Source: Prochlorococcus marinus (GTDB lineage: Bacteria > Cyanobacteriota > Cyanobacteriia > PCC-6307 > Cyanobiaceae). From it: a stretch of DNA of 64,000 nt. The stretch spans positions 124,001 through 188,000 of the forward strand of contig NZ_CVSX01000023.1 of NCBI RefSeq assembly GCF_001180305.1, in the 5' to 3' direction. The position numbers and the translations under genes were made by a program. Shown here piece after piece: positions 1 through 8,204 of the stretch (the stretch's first letter is position 1; each line of letters starts with the position of its first letter). The notes below the pieces were generated by a model. That model made no database searches and was not told the origin of the DNA. It saw only the letters and a list, made by a program, of their open reading frames with translations.

Positions 1-1037
1 GTAAAGAAATAAGAAGTTGGGAAGCTACACCAAAATTTGCAAATATTTTTTCTGATGTAGGTATAACTTTTTTAAAAAATTGTTTAACCAAGGTTTGCTT
101 CAAAGAAAATATGCTTGAATTCAGTGACGAACTTAAATTAAGTTTTCAATATCTTGTAATTTGTACAGGTTCTATTCCAAATAGTTTTTCAACAAAAGGT
201 GTTGAGGAAAATTGTTATTTTTTTAATGATTTTCATGATCTAAATCAATTAAAGTCTTTTTTAATAAAATCACAAAAAACCTCGTTTCATAAAAAGTTAT
301 TCATAGTTGGGGGAGGTCCTTCTGGTGTTGAGTTGGCATGCAAAATTAAAGATATATTTAAAGACCAATTTGAAATACACATAATAGAAAAATCAAATGA
401 AATTCTTAATAGAAATAAAATTTTTAATAGAGAACAATCAGAGAAGGCACTTGAAAAAAGAAAAATCAATGTACTTTTAAATTCAACAGTTCAAGAAGTC
501 TCAGAAACTAAAATTATTATTTCTAATGAGGGTGGAATAACTTCTTTGGATAAAGATATTGTTATTTGGACTGCAGGTGTTAAACCTAATTTGTCTTATT
601 TGAAAACTGACGAAATAACAAAAAAATTTGGAAGAGTTTTAGTAAATAATAATTTGCAAATAGAAAACCATGAAAATTGTTTTGCTATTGGCGATATTGC
701 AATTATTGAAGGAATGGAGGATTTACCAATAACAGCTCAGGTTGCTATGCAGGAGGGAAGTCATCTGGCTAAAAATCTAGGTCTATTAATTCAAGAAAAG
801 GATCCTTTACCTTTTGAATTTCAAGACAATGGTGAAATGATAAGTTTAGGAATAGGCGAAGCTTCAATTTCTGGGATTGGGGTTACTTTATCTGGAAAAT
901 TGGCTTATGAGGCAAGGAGACTGATATACGCTTCTAAGTTGCCTAATATTACAGAAAGCTTAAAATCTGCATCTTCATGGATATTCCAAAAAAAATCTAT
1001 TTTTAGAAAGTTTTTTAAAAAAGATAGTTCTAATTAA
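1..1037 (+). CDS. ndh: Type II NADH dehydrogenase (NDH-2), 5' end outside the window
   Basis: FAD-dependent pyridine nucleotide-disulphide oxidoreductase of the NDH-2 type, expected to pass electrons from NAD(P)H to plastoquinone at the membrane without pumping protons. The frame is open from base 3 back to the window edge, so the ATG at 111 is internal and the N-terminal FAD-binding segment is missing. Visible are the second dinucleotide-binding motif GGGPSGVELA, the conserved IWTAGVKPN stretch and the FAD-contacting CFAIGDIA motif, followed by PITAQVAMQEG. About 344 residues are present against roughly 400 for the family. The C-terminal tail is basic and rich in Phe/Lys, which fits peripheral membrane attachment. 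The DASS/Ktr genes follow after 49 bp. Family assignment is firm; substrate preference is not readable. Confidence 0.85.
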   Translation, partial: KEIRSWEATPKFANIFSDVGITFLKNCLTKVCFKENMLEFSDELKLSFQYLVICTGSIPNSFSTKGVEENCYFFNDFHDLNQLKSFLIKSQKTSFHKKLFIVGGGPSGVELACKIKDIFKDQFEIHIIEKSNEILNRNKIFNREQSEKALEKRKINVLLNSTVQEVSETKIIISNEGGITSLDKDIVIWTAGVKPNLSYLKTDEITKKFGRVLVNNNLQIENHENCFAIGDIAIIEGMEDLPITAQVAMQEGSHLAKNLGLLIQEKDPLPFEFQDNGEMISLGIGEASISGIGVTLSGKLAYEARRLIYASKLPNITESLKSASSWIFQKKSIFRKFFKKDSSN

Positions 1038-1086
1038 ACTTTTTCGAAATATTGTTTTTGGGTATATTGAGTTAAATTAGTCTCAT

Positions 1087-2895
1087 ATGAATTTAATTTC
1101 ATTAGTTAGTAATAATTTTGATGCGTTTATAACCGTAGTTGTTTTAATAATGTCAATAATTTTGTTTATCAAAAATACTATTGCTCCAGAATTGACTGGT
1201 TTATTATGTGTTGGAATATTTATATCCACAGGAGTTCTTTCTCCTGAAAAAGCTTTAGCTGGATTTGGAAGCCCTTCCCTAATTACCCTCATGGGTCTAT
1301 TTGCAGTTTCTTCTGCATTATTTAAAAGTGGTGCCTTGGATAGAGTAAGAGAATTAATTTCTTCTGAAAGTATTAGAACGCCAAGGAAATTGATTTTTTT
1401 AATAGCTTTTTTGATTGCTCCAATATCTGGAATTGTACCTAATACTCCAGTAGTAGCATCTTTGTTACCTTTAATTGAAGGTTGGTGTGAGCGGAGAAAT
1501 ATATCACCATCTAAGGTTTTATTACCTCTTTCTTTCGCTACTTTACTTGGTGGAACTTTGACATTATTAGGTAGCTCAGTAAATCTTCTTGTAAGTGATA
1601 TTAGTCAACAATTAGGTTATGGAACTTTAGAATTATTTAGTTTGACTTCTATTGGAATTCCTGTGTGGCTGATTGGTACAACCTACATGATTCTTGTTTC
1701 TGACATCCTTCTGCCAGATAGAGGCAGAGATAAGGATTTTATTAAAAATGGGGATATGAATGTTTACTTTACTGAAGTTACTATTCCTTCTGCCTCAGAA
1801 TTGGTTGGTCAATCTGTCAGAAATAGTAGATTGCAAAGACGATTTGATGTTGATGTTTTGGAGTTACAAAGAAATGGAAAAGTTATTCTTCCTCCTTTGG
1901 CAGATAGAAAGATTGAACCTGAAGATAGATTGATAATTCGCGTTACAAGAGCAGATTTATTTAGATTGCAGCAGGAACATACCATTGTATTAGGAGAGAA
2001 TAAAAGATCTTTTGGAGGGGTAAATGTTTTCACAGACGATGAAAGTACTAAAACTTTTGAGGCCTTGTTGCCAGCAGGCTCAACCTTAGCTGGTGCAAGT
2101 TTGAGAGAATTAAGATTCAGGCAACGTCATAATGCAACGGTTTTGGCTCTGAGAAGAGGGCAGCAAACCGTTCAAGAGAGATTAGGACAAGCTGTTTTAA
2201 GAGCTGGAGATGTTTTACTCTTGCAGGCTCCCTTAGATTCAATAAGAGGTTTACAGGCTAGTAATGATTTGCTTATTTTAGATCAATTTGAAGATGATTT
2301 ACCTGTCTTGATAAAAAAACCTATCTCAATTGCAATTGCAATAGGAATGGTGGTTTTGCCTTCGGTTACGAATATTCCATTAGTAGGTTCAGTTCTTTTG
2401 GCAGTCATCGCAATGGTTGCTTTTGGATGTTTGAGACCTGCAGAAATACAAAAATCAATTAGGTTAGACGTTATTTTATTGCTGGGATCCTTATCATGTT
2501 TTAGCGTTGCTATGCAGGTAACAGGATTAGCAGATTTAATAGCAGTCAATCTTAATTTTGCTCTTGATGGGTTGCCTTTGTATTTTGCATTAGTCGTAAT
2601 TTTTGTATCGACCGTTGTCCTTACCCAATTTATTAGTAATGCTGCATCGGTTGCGTTGATTTTGCCAGTAGCCATTGAATTCTCAAATGTTTTAGGGATT
2701 TCACCAAGTGCTTTAATAATGCTTGTCTTATTTGGAGCAAGTCAATCTTTCTTGACTCCAATGGGTTATCAAACAAATTTAATGGTTTACGGACCTGGCA
2801 GATATCGATTTTTTGATATCGCAAAATACGGAGCTGGATTAACACTTATAATGACACTTATAGTGCCAGCATTGATAATTTTAAATTTCAGATAA
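1087..2895 (+). CDS. DASS/SLC13-type sodium-coupled anion transporter with two TrkA-C domains
   Basis: Polytopic inner-membrane carrier of 602 residues. Two hydrophobic halves flank a soluble middle. The N-terminal half contains a repeated hairpin region (GIVPNTPVVASLLP, then LLGSSVNLL) and the C-terminal half the matching QFISNAASVALILPVA and GYQTNLMVYGPG segments, the substrate/Na+ binding signature of the divalent-anion:Na+ symporter fold. Residues about 220-295 and 315-400 look like two RCK/TrkA C-terminal ligand-binding domains (for example LVGQSVRNSRLQRRFDVDV and LAGASLRELRFRQRHNATV). The stop is 5 bp before the KtrB-like gene, so co-transcription is likely. The substrate could be sulfate, a dicarboxylate or another anion; sequence alone does not decide. 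The TrkA-C domains suggest gating by a nucleotide. Confidence 0.85.
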   Translation: MNLISLVSNNFDAFITVVVLIMSIILFIKNTIAPELTGLLCVGIFISTGVLSPEKALAGFGSPSLITLMGLFAVSSALFKSGALDRVRELISSESIRTPRKLIFLIAFLIAPISGIVPNTPVVASLLPLIEGWCERRNISPSKVLLPLSFATLLGGTLTLLGSSVNLLVSDISQQLGYGTLELFSLTSIGIPVWLIGTTYMILVSDILLPDRGRDKDFIKNGDMNVYFTEVTIPSASELVGQSVRNSRLQRRFDVDVLELQRNGKVILPPLADRKIEPEDRLIIRVTRADLFRLQQEHTIVLGENKRSFGGVNVFTDDESTKTFEALLPAGSTLAGASLRELRFRQRHNATVLALRRGQQTVQERLGQAVLRAGDVLLLQAPLDSIRGLQASNDLLILDQFEDDLPVLIKKPISIAIAIGMVVLPSVTNIPLVGSVLLAVIAMVAFGCLRPAEIQKSIRLDVILLLGSLSCFSVAMQVTGLADLIAVNLNFALDGLPLYFALVVIFVSTVVLTQFISNAASVALILPVAIEFSNVLGISPSALIMLVLFGASQSFLTPMGYQTNLMVYGPGRYRFFDIAKYGAGLTLIMTLIVPALIILNFR

Positions 2896-2900
2896 ATCAC

Positions 2901-4304
2901 GTGAAATTCACAAGTAATGTTTACAGATTAAAAGATGCATACAGAAAATTATCTGTACCTCAATTTACTATCGTTACAGGATTGGTTGTTATTTTCTTTG
3001 GAACTTTAATTTTAAGTTCCCCTTTATGTTCCTCCTCAAAAGTTGGTTTATGGGAAGCTTTTTTTACATCCACTTCTGCTATAACCGTAACTGGCTTAAC
3101 CATAATAGATATTGGTGTTGATTTGAATTTCTTTGGCCAAATTTTCTTGGCTTTGATGCTTTTATCAGGTGGTCTTGGACTAATGGCTATAACCACATTT
3201 CTTCAAGGATTCGTTGTAAAGGGGACAAAGCTAAGAACTAGATTAGATAAAGGAAAAACTCTAGATGAATTCGGAGTTGGAGGAATTGGCCGAACTTTTC
3301 AAAGCATTGCTATTACTGCAACTTGTATCATTTCTTTTGGCGCAATTGTTTTGTATTTATTTGGATTTGTAGATATTCAAAATAATTGGGAAAGACTTTG
3401 GTCTTCTATTTTTCACAGTATTTCTGCATATAACAATGCAGGTTTTTCATTATGGTCAAATAGTCTCCAAGACTATAGAACAAATTTTTTGGTTAATACT
3501 GTGTTTATTTTTCTAATTGTTATGGGCGGCCTTGGATGGAGGGTTATTGATGATATTTGGACGAATAAAAAAAATCTTTCATATAAAAAATTAAGTCTTC
3601 ATTCCAGACTAGTGATAAGAACAAGTTTTTCCTTAATATTATTTGGAACATTAGGATTCTTTATTACTGAATCATTACTAAATAATGAATTTTTCAATGG
3701 GTTGAATTTGGTTGAACGATTAATGTCTTCAATTTTTGAAACAGTGAGCGCAAGAACTGCAGGCTTTACAAATTATCCGATTTCCTTGAATTCCATTTCA
3801 GATACTGGTCTTTTGTTATTAATGACACTAATGTTTATTGGCGCAAGTACTGGAGGTACTGGTGGAGGAATAAAAACAACTACTTTTATTGCTTTAATGG
3901 CTGCTACTAGATCAACTTTAAGAGGACAGAAAGATGTAATTATTAGCAATAGATTAATTTCAGATAAAGTCATCCTAAAGGCAGTTGGAATCACAGTTGG
4001 ATCCTTGCTTTTCGTTCTTTTAATGGCAATGCTGCTGAGTACTACTAATACATTTGTAAAAAAAGAATCTTTCACATTCTTAGAAATTCTCTTCACTTGC
4101 ATATCTGCATTTGCAACAGTAGGTTTTGATATTGGTTTAACTGCAAAATTAAATCATTTTGGCCAATTTATTCTTATTATCGGTATGTTTGTTGGCAGAC
4201 TTGGTATTCTTTTGCTACTTAGTGCCCTTTGGCAGGCTCTTTATAAGAGTAAAATTGATAGACAAAAGAGAATTGGCTATCCTAGGGCTGATCTTTATGT
4301 TTAG
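2901..4304 (+). CDS. ktrB: KtrB/TrkH-family K+ (Na+-dependent) translocating subunit
   Basis: Membrane pore subunit of a Ktr/Trk cation uptake system, 467 residues, GTG start 5 bp after the preceding transporter. Four M1-P-M2 repeats are visible, each with a selectivity-loop glycine: TVTGLT near residue 56, NAGFSLW near 180, TAGFTNY near 289 and TVGFDIG near 408. A glycine-rich stretch, GASTGGTGGGIKTTT, sits in the third repeat, as in KtrB proteins where it forms the flexible gate. The KtrA-like regulatory subunit follows 18 bp downstream. Together they should import K+ coupled to Na+, and in marine cyanobacteria this relates to osmotic and pH homeostasis (family knowledge). Some annotations call this family a sodium transporter. 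Confidence 0.88.
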   Translation: MKFTSNVYRLKDAYRKLSVPQFTIVTGLVVIFFGTLILSSPLCSSSKVGLWEAFFTSTSAITVTGLTIIDIGVDLNFFGQIFLALMLLSGGLGLMAITTFLQGFVVKGTKLRTRLDKGKTLDEFGVGGIGRTFQSIAITATCIISFGAIVLYLFGFVDIQNNWERLWSSIFHSISAYNNAGFSLWSNSLQDYRTNFLVNTVFIFLIVMGGLGWRVIDDIWTNKKNLSYKKLSLHSRLVIRTSFSLILFGTLGFFITESLLNNEFFNGLNLVERLMSSIFETVSARTAGFTNYPISLNSISDTGLLLLMTLMFIGASTGGTGGGIKTTTFIALMAATRSTLRGQKDVIISNRLISDKVILKAVGITVGSLLFVLLMAMLLSTTNTFVKKESFTFLEILFTCISAFATVGFDIGLTAKLNHFGQFILIIGMFVGRLGILLLLSALWQALYKSKIDRQKRIGYPRADLYV

Positions 4305-4322
4305 AATTGACTGAGTGTTATT

Positions 4323-5027
4323 ATGTCTGATTGGTGGCAGTGGTCTCAAAAGAGAGAAAAAGAAGCCCTAACTTTTGCGATTGTTGGAGTTGGAAGATTT
4401 GGCACAGCTGTTTGTAGAGAACTCATAAATAATGGTGCAGAAGTTTTAGCTGCGGATAATTCAGAAAAAGCTATTGATGATTTGAGACAATTAGAACCTT
4501 CGATAGAAGCTAGAGTTGTAGATTGTACTGATGAAGAGTCTATGAAAGAATCTGGAATACTTGAGATGAATACTGTTGTAGTAGGAATAAGTGAACCTAT
4601 CGAAGCAAGCATAACTACAACACTTATTGCTAAGGATAGTGAAGGCAGTAAAGTGAAAAGAGTAATAGCAAGAGCTACTAGTGATTTGCACGAAAAAATG
4701 TTAAAAAGAGTAGGTGCAGATAAAGTTGTTTTTCCTTCCAGAATGCAAGGAGAAAGATTAGGTTTAGAACTTGTAAGACCCAATCTAATTGAAAGATTGG
4801 AACTAGATAATCAAACAGGTATAGATGAGATAACTGTCCCAGAAGAATTTATTGGAAGATCTTTAAGAGATTTAAATTTGAGGAAAAATTATTTAGTAAA
4901 TGTTCTAGCAGCAGGACCCGCTGAAGAATTAACAGTAAATCCTCCAGCAAAATATATTTTAGAAAGAGGAAATATTTTGGTTGTTATGGGAAAAACTGCA
5001 GATTTACAGAAATTGCCTAAAAATTAA
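4323..5027 (+). CDS. ktrA: KtrA/TrkA-type regulatory subunit (RCK domain)
   Basis: Cytoplasmic RCK protein of 234 residues that binds nucleotides and gates the KtrB pore. The Rossmann motif GVGRFG lies at residues 22-27, with the acidic ribose-binding position in LAADNSEKA further on. A TrkA-C domain occupies roughly residues 150-230 (ITVPEEFIGRSLRDLNLR). The ATG start keeps an N-terminal MSDWWQWSQKREKEA segment ahead of the Rossmann strand. It is the third gene of the DASS-ktrB-ktrA cluster, and its close spacing suggests a single transcript. The stop is 4 bp from the end of the convergent RHH gene. Confidence 0.9.
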   Translation: MSDWWQWSQKREKEALTFAIVGVGRFGTAVCRELINNGAEVLAADNSEKAIDDLRQLEPSIEARVVDCTDEESMKESGILEMNTVVVGISEPIEASITTTLIAKDSEGSKVKRVIARATSDLHEKMLKRVGADKVVFPSRMQGERLGLELVRPNLIERLELDNQTGIDEITVPEEFIGRSLRDLNLRKNYLVNVLAAGPAEELTVNPPAKYILERGNILVVMGKTADLQKLPKN

Positions 5028-5031
5028 TATT

Positions 5032-5334
5032 TTAATCAGATTTTTTATAATATCGAATCCTTTGAGGAGCTCTTTTTAATCTTCTTACACTTTGTTTTTC
5101 AAGTTCGTCTCTAAATTTATCGGTATTTAAATTATTTTCTGAGATACGAGATTTATCTTCTTTGTCGAAGTATTTTTTGATTCCTTCTTGTATTAATACC
5201 TTTGCCATATTACTAACTGTCCTTGATTCATTACTGGCTAAAATAGTCAATTGCTCACATATTAATTCTGGCAGAACTACTTGAATTCTAGGAGATTTAA
5301 GCTTCCCATTTGTTGAGTTTTGACGGGTAGCCAT
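5032..5334 (-). CDS. Small ribbon-helix-helix (CopG/Arc-like) protein
   Basis: 100-residue protein. Residues about 14-55 match a ribbon-helix-helix DNA-binding domain: a short beta strand (PRIQVVLPE), a helix (LICEQLTILASNE), the turn (SRTVS) and a second helix (NMAKVLIQEGIKKYF). The C-terminal half is charged and basic (VRRLKRAPQRIRYYKKSD) and could bind nucleic acid or a partner. The gene points away from the hypothetical gene at 5453, and the shared upstream region contains a perfect 12-bp palindrome, which suggests autoregulation. No toxin-like partner is recognisable next to it, so an antitoxin role is not supported. Product and target are unknown. Confidence 0.75.
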   Translation of the reverse strand: MATRQNSTNGKLKSPRIQVVLPELICEQLTILASNESRTVSNMAKVLIQEGIKKYFDKEDKSRISENNLNTDKFRDELEKQSVRRLKRAPQRIRYYKKSD

Positions 5335-5348
5335 GAGTCAAAGTTGAT

Positions 5349-5401
5349 AACTGTTACTTATAAGTATACACAGTTAGTCAAGGATACTATCTTTGTGTAT
5401 A
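5349..5401. promoter_or_regulatory. Palindromic operator candidate in a divergent promoter region
   Basis: A perfect 12-bp palindrome TACTTATAAGTA occupies 5355-5366, 20 bp upstream of the RHH gene start. It is flanked by an AACTGT (5349-5354) and ACAGTT (5370-5375) pair. A further inverted pair, TATACACA (5365-5372) and TGTGTATA (5394-5401), overlaps it. RHH proteins bind short palindromic operators as dimers of dimers, so autoregulation is the natural reading. That is inference; no transcription start is visible. Confidence 0.5.
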
Positions 5402-5452
5402 TTATTAGTAAGGAAATATTTGTCCGCATCAATTAATTATTTTTATTGCCCC

Positions 5453-5791
5453 ATGAAAAATTCAAGAAAACTTGATTCAACCAAAAGGTCGATAATTGAT
5501 AAAAAGAAAAAAAGAATAGTTAATTCAGATTCTCACGATACTGACAATAGTGACGTTTTGGTATCAGCTGTAATTAGTCCATATTTGTTAACTCATCTTC
5601 ACCAGATTCTGCAACAGTCTGAGTATTATGCACAAAAAGATGGTAGAAAATCACATGCAGCAAACTTTGCGAAACTAAGAAAGGTTTTATGTCTAGACGC
5701 GAGAAGTATGGCAGACGCATCAGCAAAAGAAATAAAAGATTTGGATAATGATTTATCTATTAATAAATATAATGAACAAAATGTGGCATGA
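5453..5791 (+). CDS. Hypothetical protein, small and basic N-terminus
   Basis: The open frame extends upstream to a TTG at 5393, but the ATG at 5453 gives a more sensible 112-residue protein starting MKNSRKLDSTKRS. The first 40 residues are Lys/Arg/Asp-rich and probably disordered. The middle (SAVISPYLLTHLHQILQQSEYYAQKDGRKSH, written here as a helical region near residues 45-75) and the following LRKVLCLDARSMADASA look helical. No motif of a known family is recognised. It is divergent from the RHH gene and followed after 35 bp by the Nif11-like gene, in a cluster of small genes typical of lineage-specific content in marine picocyanobacteria. Function unknown. Confidence 0.6.
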   Translation: MKNSRKLDSTKRSIIDKKKKRIVNSDSHDTDNSDVLVSAVISPYLLTHLHQILQQSEYYAQKDGRKSHAANFAKLRKVLCLDARSMADASAKEIKDLDNDLSINKYNEQNVA

Positions 5792-5826
5792 AGTAATAAT
5801 CTATTAATAATATAGATTTTAAAAAC

Positions 5827-6057
5827 ATGTCTAGTAATGCTCAAAAGCTCTATAACTTGATAGCAAACGATTCTAAAAAGAAACAAAGCTTGTTTATGAT
5901 AGCTTTAACTAATCCAAAAAAAGCTTTAGACAAAATATGCGATATTGGCAAAGAGTTAAATATTTCTGTCACTAAAGAAGAGGTTATTGAATATTTGAGT
6001 ACTATTGACGACGAGGCAACAAAAATGTGGTTAGTTAAGGCTCGAGGAGGTCTTTAG
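5827..6057 (+). CDS. Nif11-like small protein ending in a double glycine
   Basis: 76-residue protein. The pattern of an N-terminal helix (QKLYNLIANDSKKKQSL), a short helix with Asn-Pro (TNPKKALDKICDIGKEL) and then NISVTKEEVIEYL resembles the Nif11 leader-peptide domain. In that domain a weakly conserved FL..L..D..L helix precedes G..vT.eEl. The C-terminus reads KARGGL, with a double glycine one residue before the end, where RiPP leaders are usually cleaved. There is no core peptide behind it and no modification enzyme or peptidase-transporter nearby. It may be a stand-alone Nif11 protein or an orphan leader. The assignment rests on pattern only; function is unknown. Confidence 0.5.
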   Translation: MSSNAQKLYNLIANDSKKKQSLFMIALTNPKKALDKICDIGKELNISVTKEEVIEYLSTIDDEATKMWLVKARGGL

Positions 6058-6211
6058 ATAAAGGTTTCGAATAGTTTCTGTTTGGACTCATAATAGGTTT
6101 AATCCTTTTTTCGTAGCCACCACCACCAGCTAGAGTCCAAAAAAACCAATAACTTGGAATTGCAAGAGCTGCGGCTATAATAATTACTACAACTTGTTCT
6201 ATTCTTTTCAT
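6035..6211 (-). CDS. 58-residue single-pass membrane protein
   Basis: Small reading frame on the minus strand, ATG at 6211 and TAA at 6035-6037. The sequence begins MKRIEQVVVIIIAAALAIP, giving one strongly hydrophobic segment (about residues 6-27, ending SYWFFW). It is followed by a glycine run (AGGGGYEKR) and a basic hydrophilic tail. The layout matches small single-span thylakoid or inner-membrane proteins common in cyanobacteria. The tail overlaps the 3' end of the Nif11-like gene by 23 bp, tail to tail. No family name is recognised; coding is supported by the coherent membrane-protein composition in a frame that fills an otherwise empty 226-bp gap. Confidence 0.6.
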   Translation of the reverse strand: MKRIEQVVVIIIAAALAIPSYWFFWTLAGGGGYEKRIKPIMSPNRNYSKPLSKDLLEP

Positions 6212-6283
6212 AAAACAATTTTATTCCACAAAATATTTTTTAGTAAATAAGCCTCAAATTTTGTATATTTTATTTTAAAAACA

Positions 6284-7894
6284 GTGATTAGATTTGAAGG
6301 TATAAGCAAGATTTATTCTACAGATGTTGTTTTAAAAAATATAAATTGGGAAATTAAGAAAGGAGAAAAAATCGGATTGGTTGGTTCCAATGGCGCAGGT
6401 AAATCAACTCAATTTAAGATTTTAATTGGAGATGAAGATCAAACAAGTGGAAAGATCATTAAAGAAGGAAATCCTAATATTGCTCACTTAAAACAGGAGT
6501 TAGATTGCAACTTGAATTCTACAGTTCGTGAGGAATTAGAAAGTTCTTTTAAAGATATACAAAATGTTGCCATTCAACTCTTAGAAATTGAGAATAAAAT
6601 GAAATTATTGGATATAAATAAATATTCTGATGAATTTCAAATATTAGTAAATAGACTCGCAAAATATCAAGCAAAATTTGAAGCTTTAGGTGGCTATAAA
6701 ATGAAATCTGATGTAGAAAAAATATTACCAAAACTAGGTTTTGCTGTCGAGGATGCTGATAGATTAGTTGGTAATTTTTCTGGTGGCTGGCAGATGAAAG
6801 TTGCACTTGGAAAAATAATCTTACAAAAGCCTGATTTACTTTTGCTTGATGAACCAACAAATCATTTAGATTTAGATACTATTTTTTGGCTAGAAGAATA
6901 TTTATCATCATTAAAAATTGCTATTGTTATTATTAGTCATGATAGATATTTTTTAGATAAATTATGTAAAAAAATAATTTTTATAGATAGAGGAATTTCT
7001 GAAACATATAATGGTAACTATTCTTTTTTTGTTGAACAGAAATCTTTAAATGAAGAATCACAAAATAGAGCATATCAGTTACAGCAAAAAGAAATTGAGA
7101 CGCAGCAGAAGTATATAGATAGATTTAGAGCGAGTGCAACAAGAAGTTCTCAAGCTAAAAGTAGAGAAAAACAATTAAAAAAGATTTCTAAAATTGATGC
7201 TCCTAGAGCAAAATCAAAAAGTCCTGCTTTTAATTTTCCAGAGTGTCCTCGTTCAGGAAAATTAGTCTTAAATATCAAAAATTTGTCACATAGTTATGAT
7301 GATAAAATTCTTTTTTTAGATGTGAATTTAAAGATTTCTTCTGGGGAGAAAATAGCAATATTAGGACCAAATGGTTGTGGTAAATCTACATTGCTTAAAA
7401 TTATTATGAAAAAAATCTATCCTGAAATTGGAGAAATTAATCTTGGCAAACATAATATAATTACTAATTATTATGAACAAAACCAAGCTGAAGCACTATC
7501 ACTTGAGGAAAAGGTAATTGATTTAATATGTAATAAATCTCCAGAATGGTCACAAAAACAAGTAAGAACATTTTTAGGAGGTTTTGGCTTTAAAAATGAA
7601 TCTGTTTTTAAATATATTAAACAACTCAGTGGAGGAGAAAAGGCAAGATTAGCATTGGCTCTTATGATTATGAATCCGAGTAATTTTCTGCTGTTGGATG
7701 AGCCAACTAACCATTTGGATTTACAATCAAAAGAAAATTTAGAATTAGCAATTAATAATTATAAAGGTTCATTATTAATTATTTCTCATGATCGATATTT
7801 TATTTCAAAGGTTGCAAATAGAATTGTAGAAATTAAAGATTCAAAGTTATTTTCATATCATGGCAATTATGAATATTTTTTAGAGAAGAAATAA
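6284..7894 (+). CDS. ABC-F family ATPase (tandem ATP-binding cassettes, no membrane domain)
   Basis: 536-residue soluble protein with a GTG start. Two complete cassettes are visible. The first has Walker A GSNGAGKST at residues 34-42, signature FSGGWQMK and Walker B LLLLDEPTNHLD. The second has Walker A GPNGCGKST, signature LSGGEKARL and Walker B LLLDEPTNHLD. Between them is the charged linker typical of ABC-F proteins (about residues 245-325, rich in Gln/Lys/Arg). ABC-F proteins bind the ribosomal E site and relieve stalled translation (EttA, Uup and relatives); which subgroup this belongs to cannot be settled here. No transporter partner lies nearby, which fits a translation role. The gene stands alone on the plus strand. 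Confidence 0.9.
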   Translation: MIRFEGISKIYSTDVVLKNINWEIKKGEKIGLVGSNGAGKSTQFKILIGDEDQTSGKIIKEGNPNIAHLKQELDCNLNSTVREELESSFKDIQNVAIQLLEIENKMKLLDINKYSDEFQILVNRLAKYQAKFEALGGYKMKSDVEKILPKLGFAVEDADRLVGNFSGGWQMKVALGKIILQKPDLLLLDEPTNHLDLDTIFWLEEYLSSLKIAIVIISHDRYFLDKLCKKIIFIDRGISETYNGNYSFFVEQKSLNEESQNRAYQLQQKEIETQQKYIDRFRASATRSSQAKSREKQLKKISKIDAPRAKSKSPAFNFPECPRSGKLVLNIKNLSHSYDDKILFLDVNLKISSGEKIAILGPNGCGKSTLLKIIMKKIYPEIGEINLGKHNIITNYYEQNQAEALSLEEKVIDLICNKSPEWSQKQVRTFLGGFGFKNESVFKYIKQLSGGEKARLALALMIMNPSNFLLLDEPTNHLDLQSKENLELAINNYKGSLLIISHDRYFISKVANRIVEIKDSKLFSYHGNYEYFLEKK

Positions 7895-8055
7895 AAAGCA
7901 CAAAAACTTGTAATTAATAAATAATTATCTTTTTAAAAATTTGATTACTTTTAAAAAAGTTTACATTTAGCTAGGCAAGATCACTTATTTTTCTTTACAT
8001 ACTTTACCGTTCTTGCTTAATCTTAAAAATACAAAAATAATTTTAAAGAATTTAT

Positions 8056-8199
8056 ATGAAAACTTATGATTCTCAAGAAAAACAATTTCAAGTTTCTGAT
8101 CCTGTTGATATTTATTTTCAATGCATTTCAACCTGTGATACAAAAGATGGAAAATGTATTTCAAGGTGTGTAGAAATACTAAAACAAAATCAGGGTTAA
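8056..8199 (+). CDS. 47-residue Cys-containing small protein
   Basis: ATG at 8056, stop at 8197-8199. The protein contains four cysteines in a compact pattern, YFQCISTCDTKDGKCISRC, that is C-x3-C-x5-C-x3-C, preceded by a DPVD motif. Twin C-x3-C motifs suggest a helical hairpin stabilised by disulphides or a bound metal. I recall similar small proteins in marine cyanobacteria, but no function. It is convergent with the HtrA gene, whose stop lies 5 bp away. Coding is supported by this ordered cysteine pattern and by the lack of any other gene in the 310-bp gap. Confidence 0.6.
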   Translation: MKTYDSQEKQFQVSDPVDIYFQCISTCDTKDGKCISRCVEILKQNQG

Positions 8200-8204
8200 A
8201 ACTT

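Noticed and set aside
111..1037. Complete 308-residue gene beginning at ATG 111
   Set aside because: The same frame is open with NDH-2-like sequence from base 3 to 111, so this ATG is internal and the gene is cut by the window edge.
2283..2675. 130-residue frame on the minus strand inside the DASS gene
   Set aside because: It is a shadow of a gene with clear transport motifs and lacks any motif of its own.
5032..5791. Toxin-antitoxin pair formed by the RHH gene and its neighbour
   Set aside because: The neighbour is divergent and shows no toxin motif; typical pairs are co-directional with overlapping genes.
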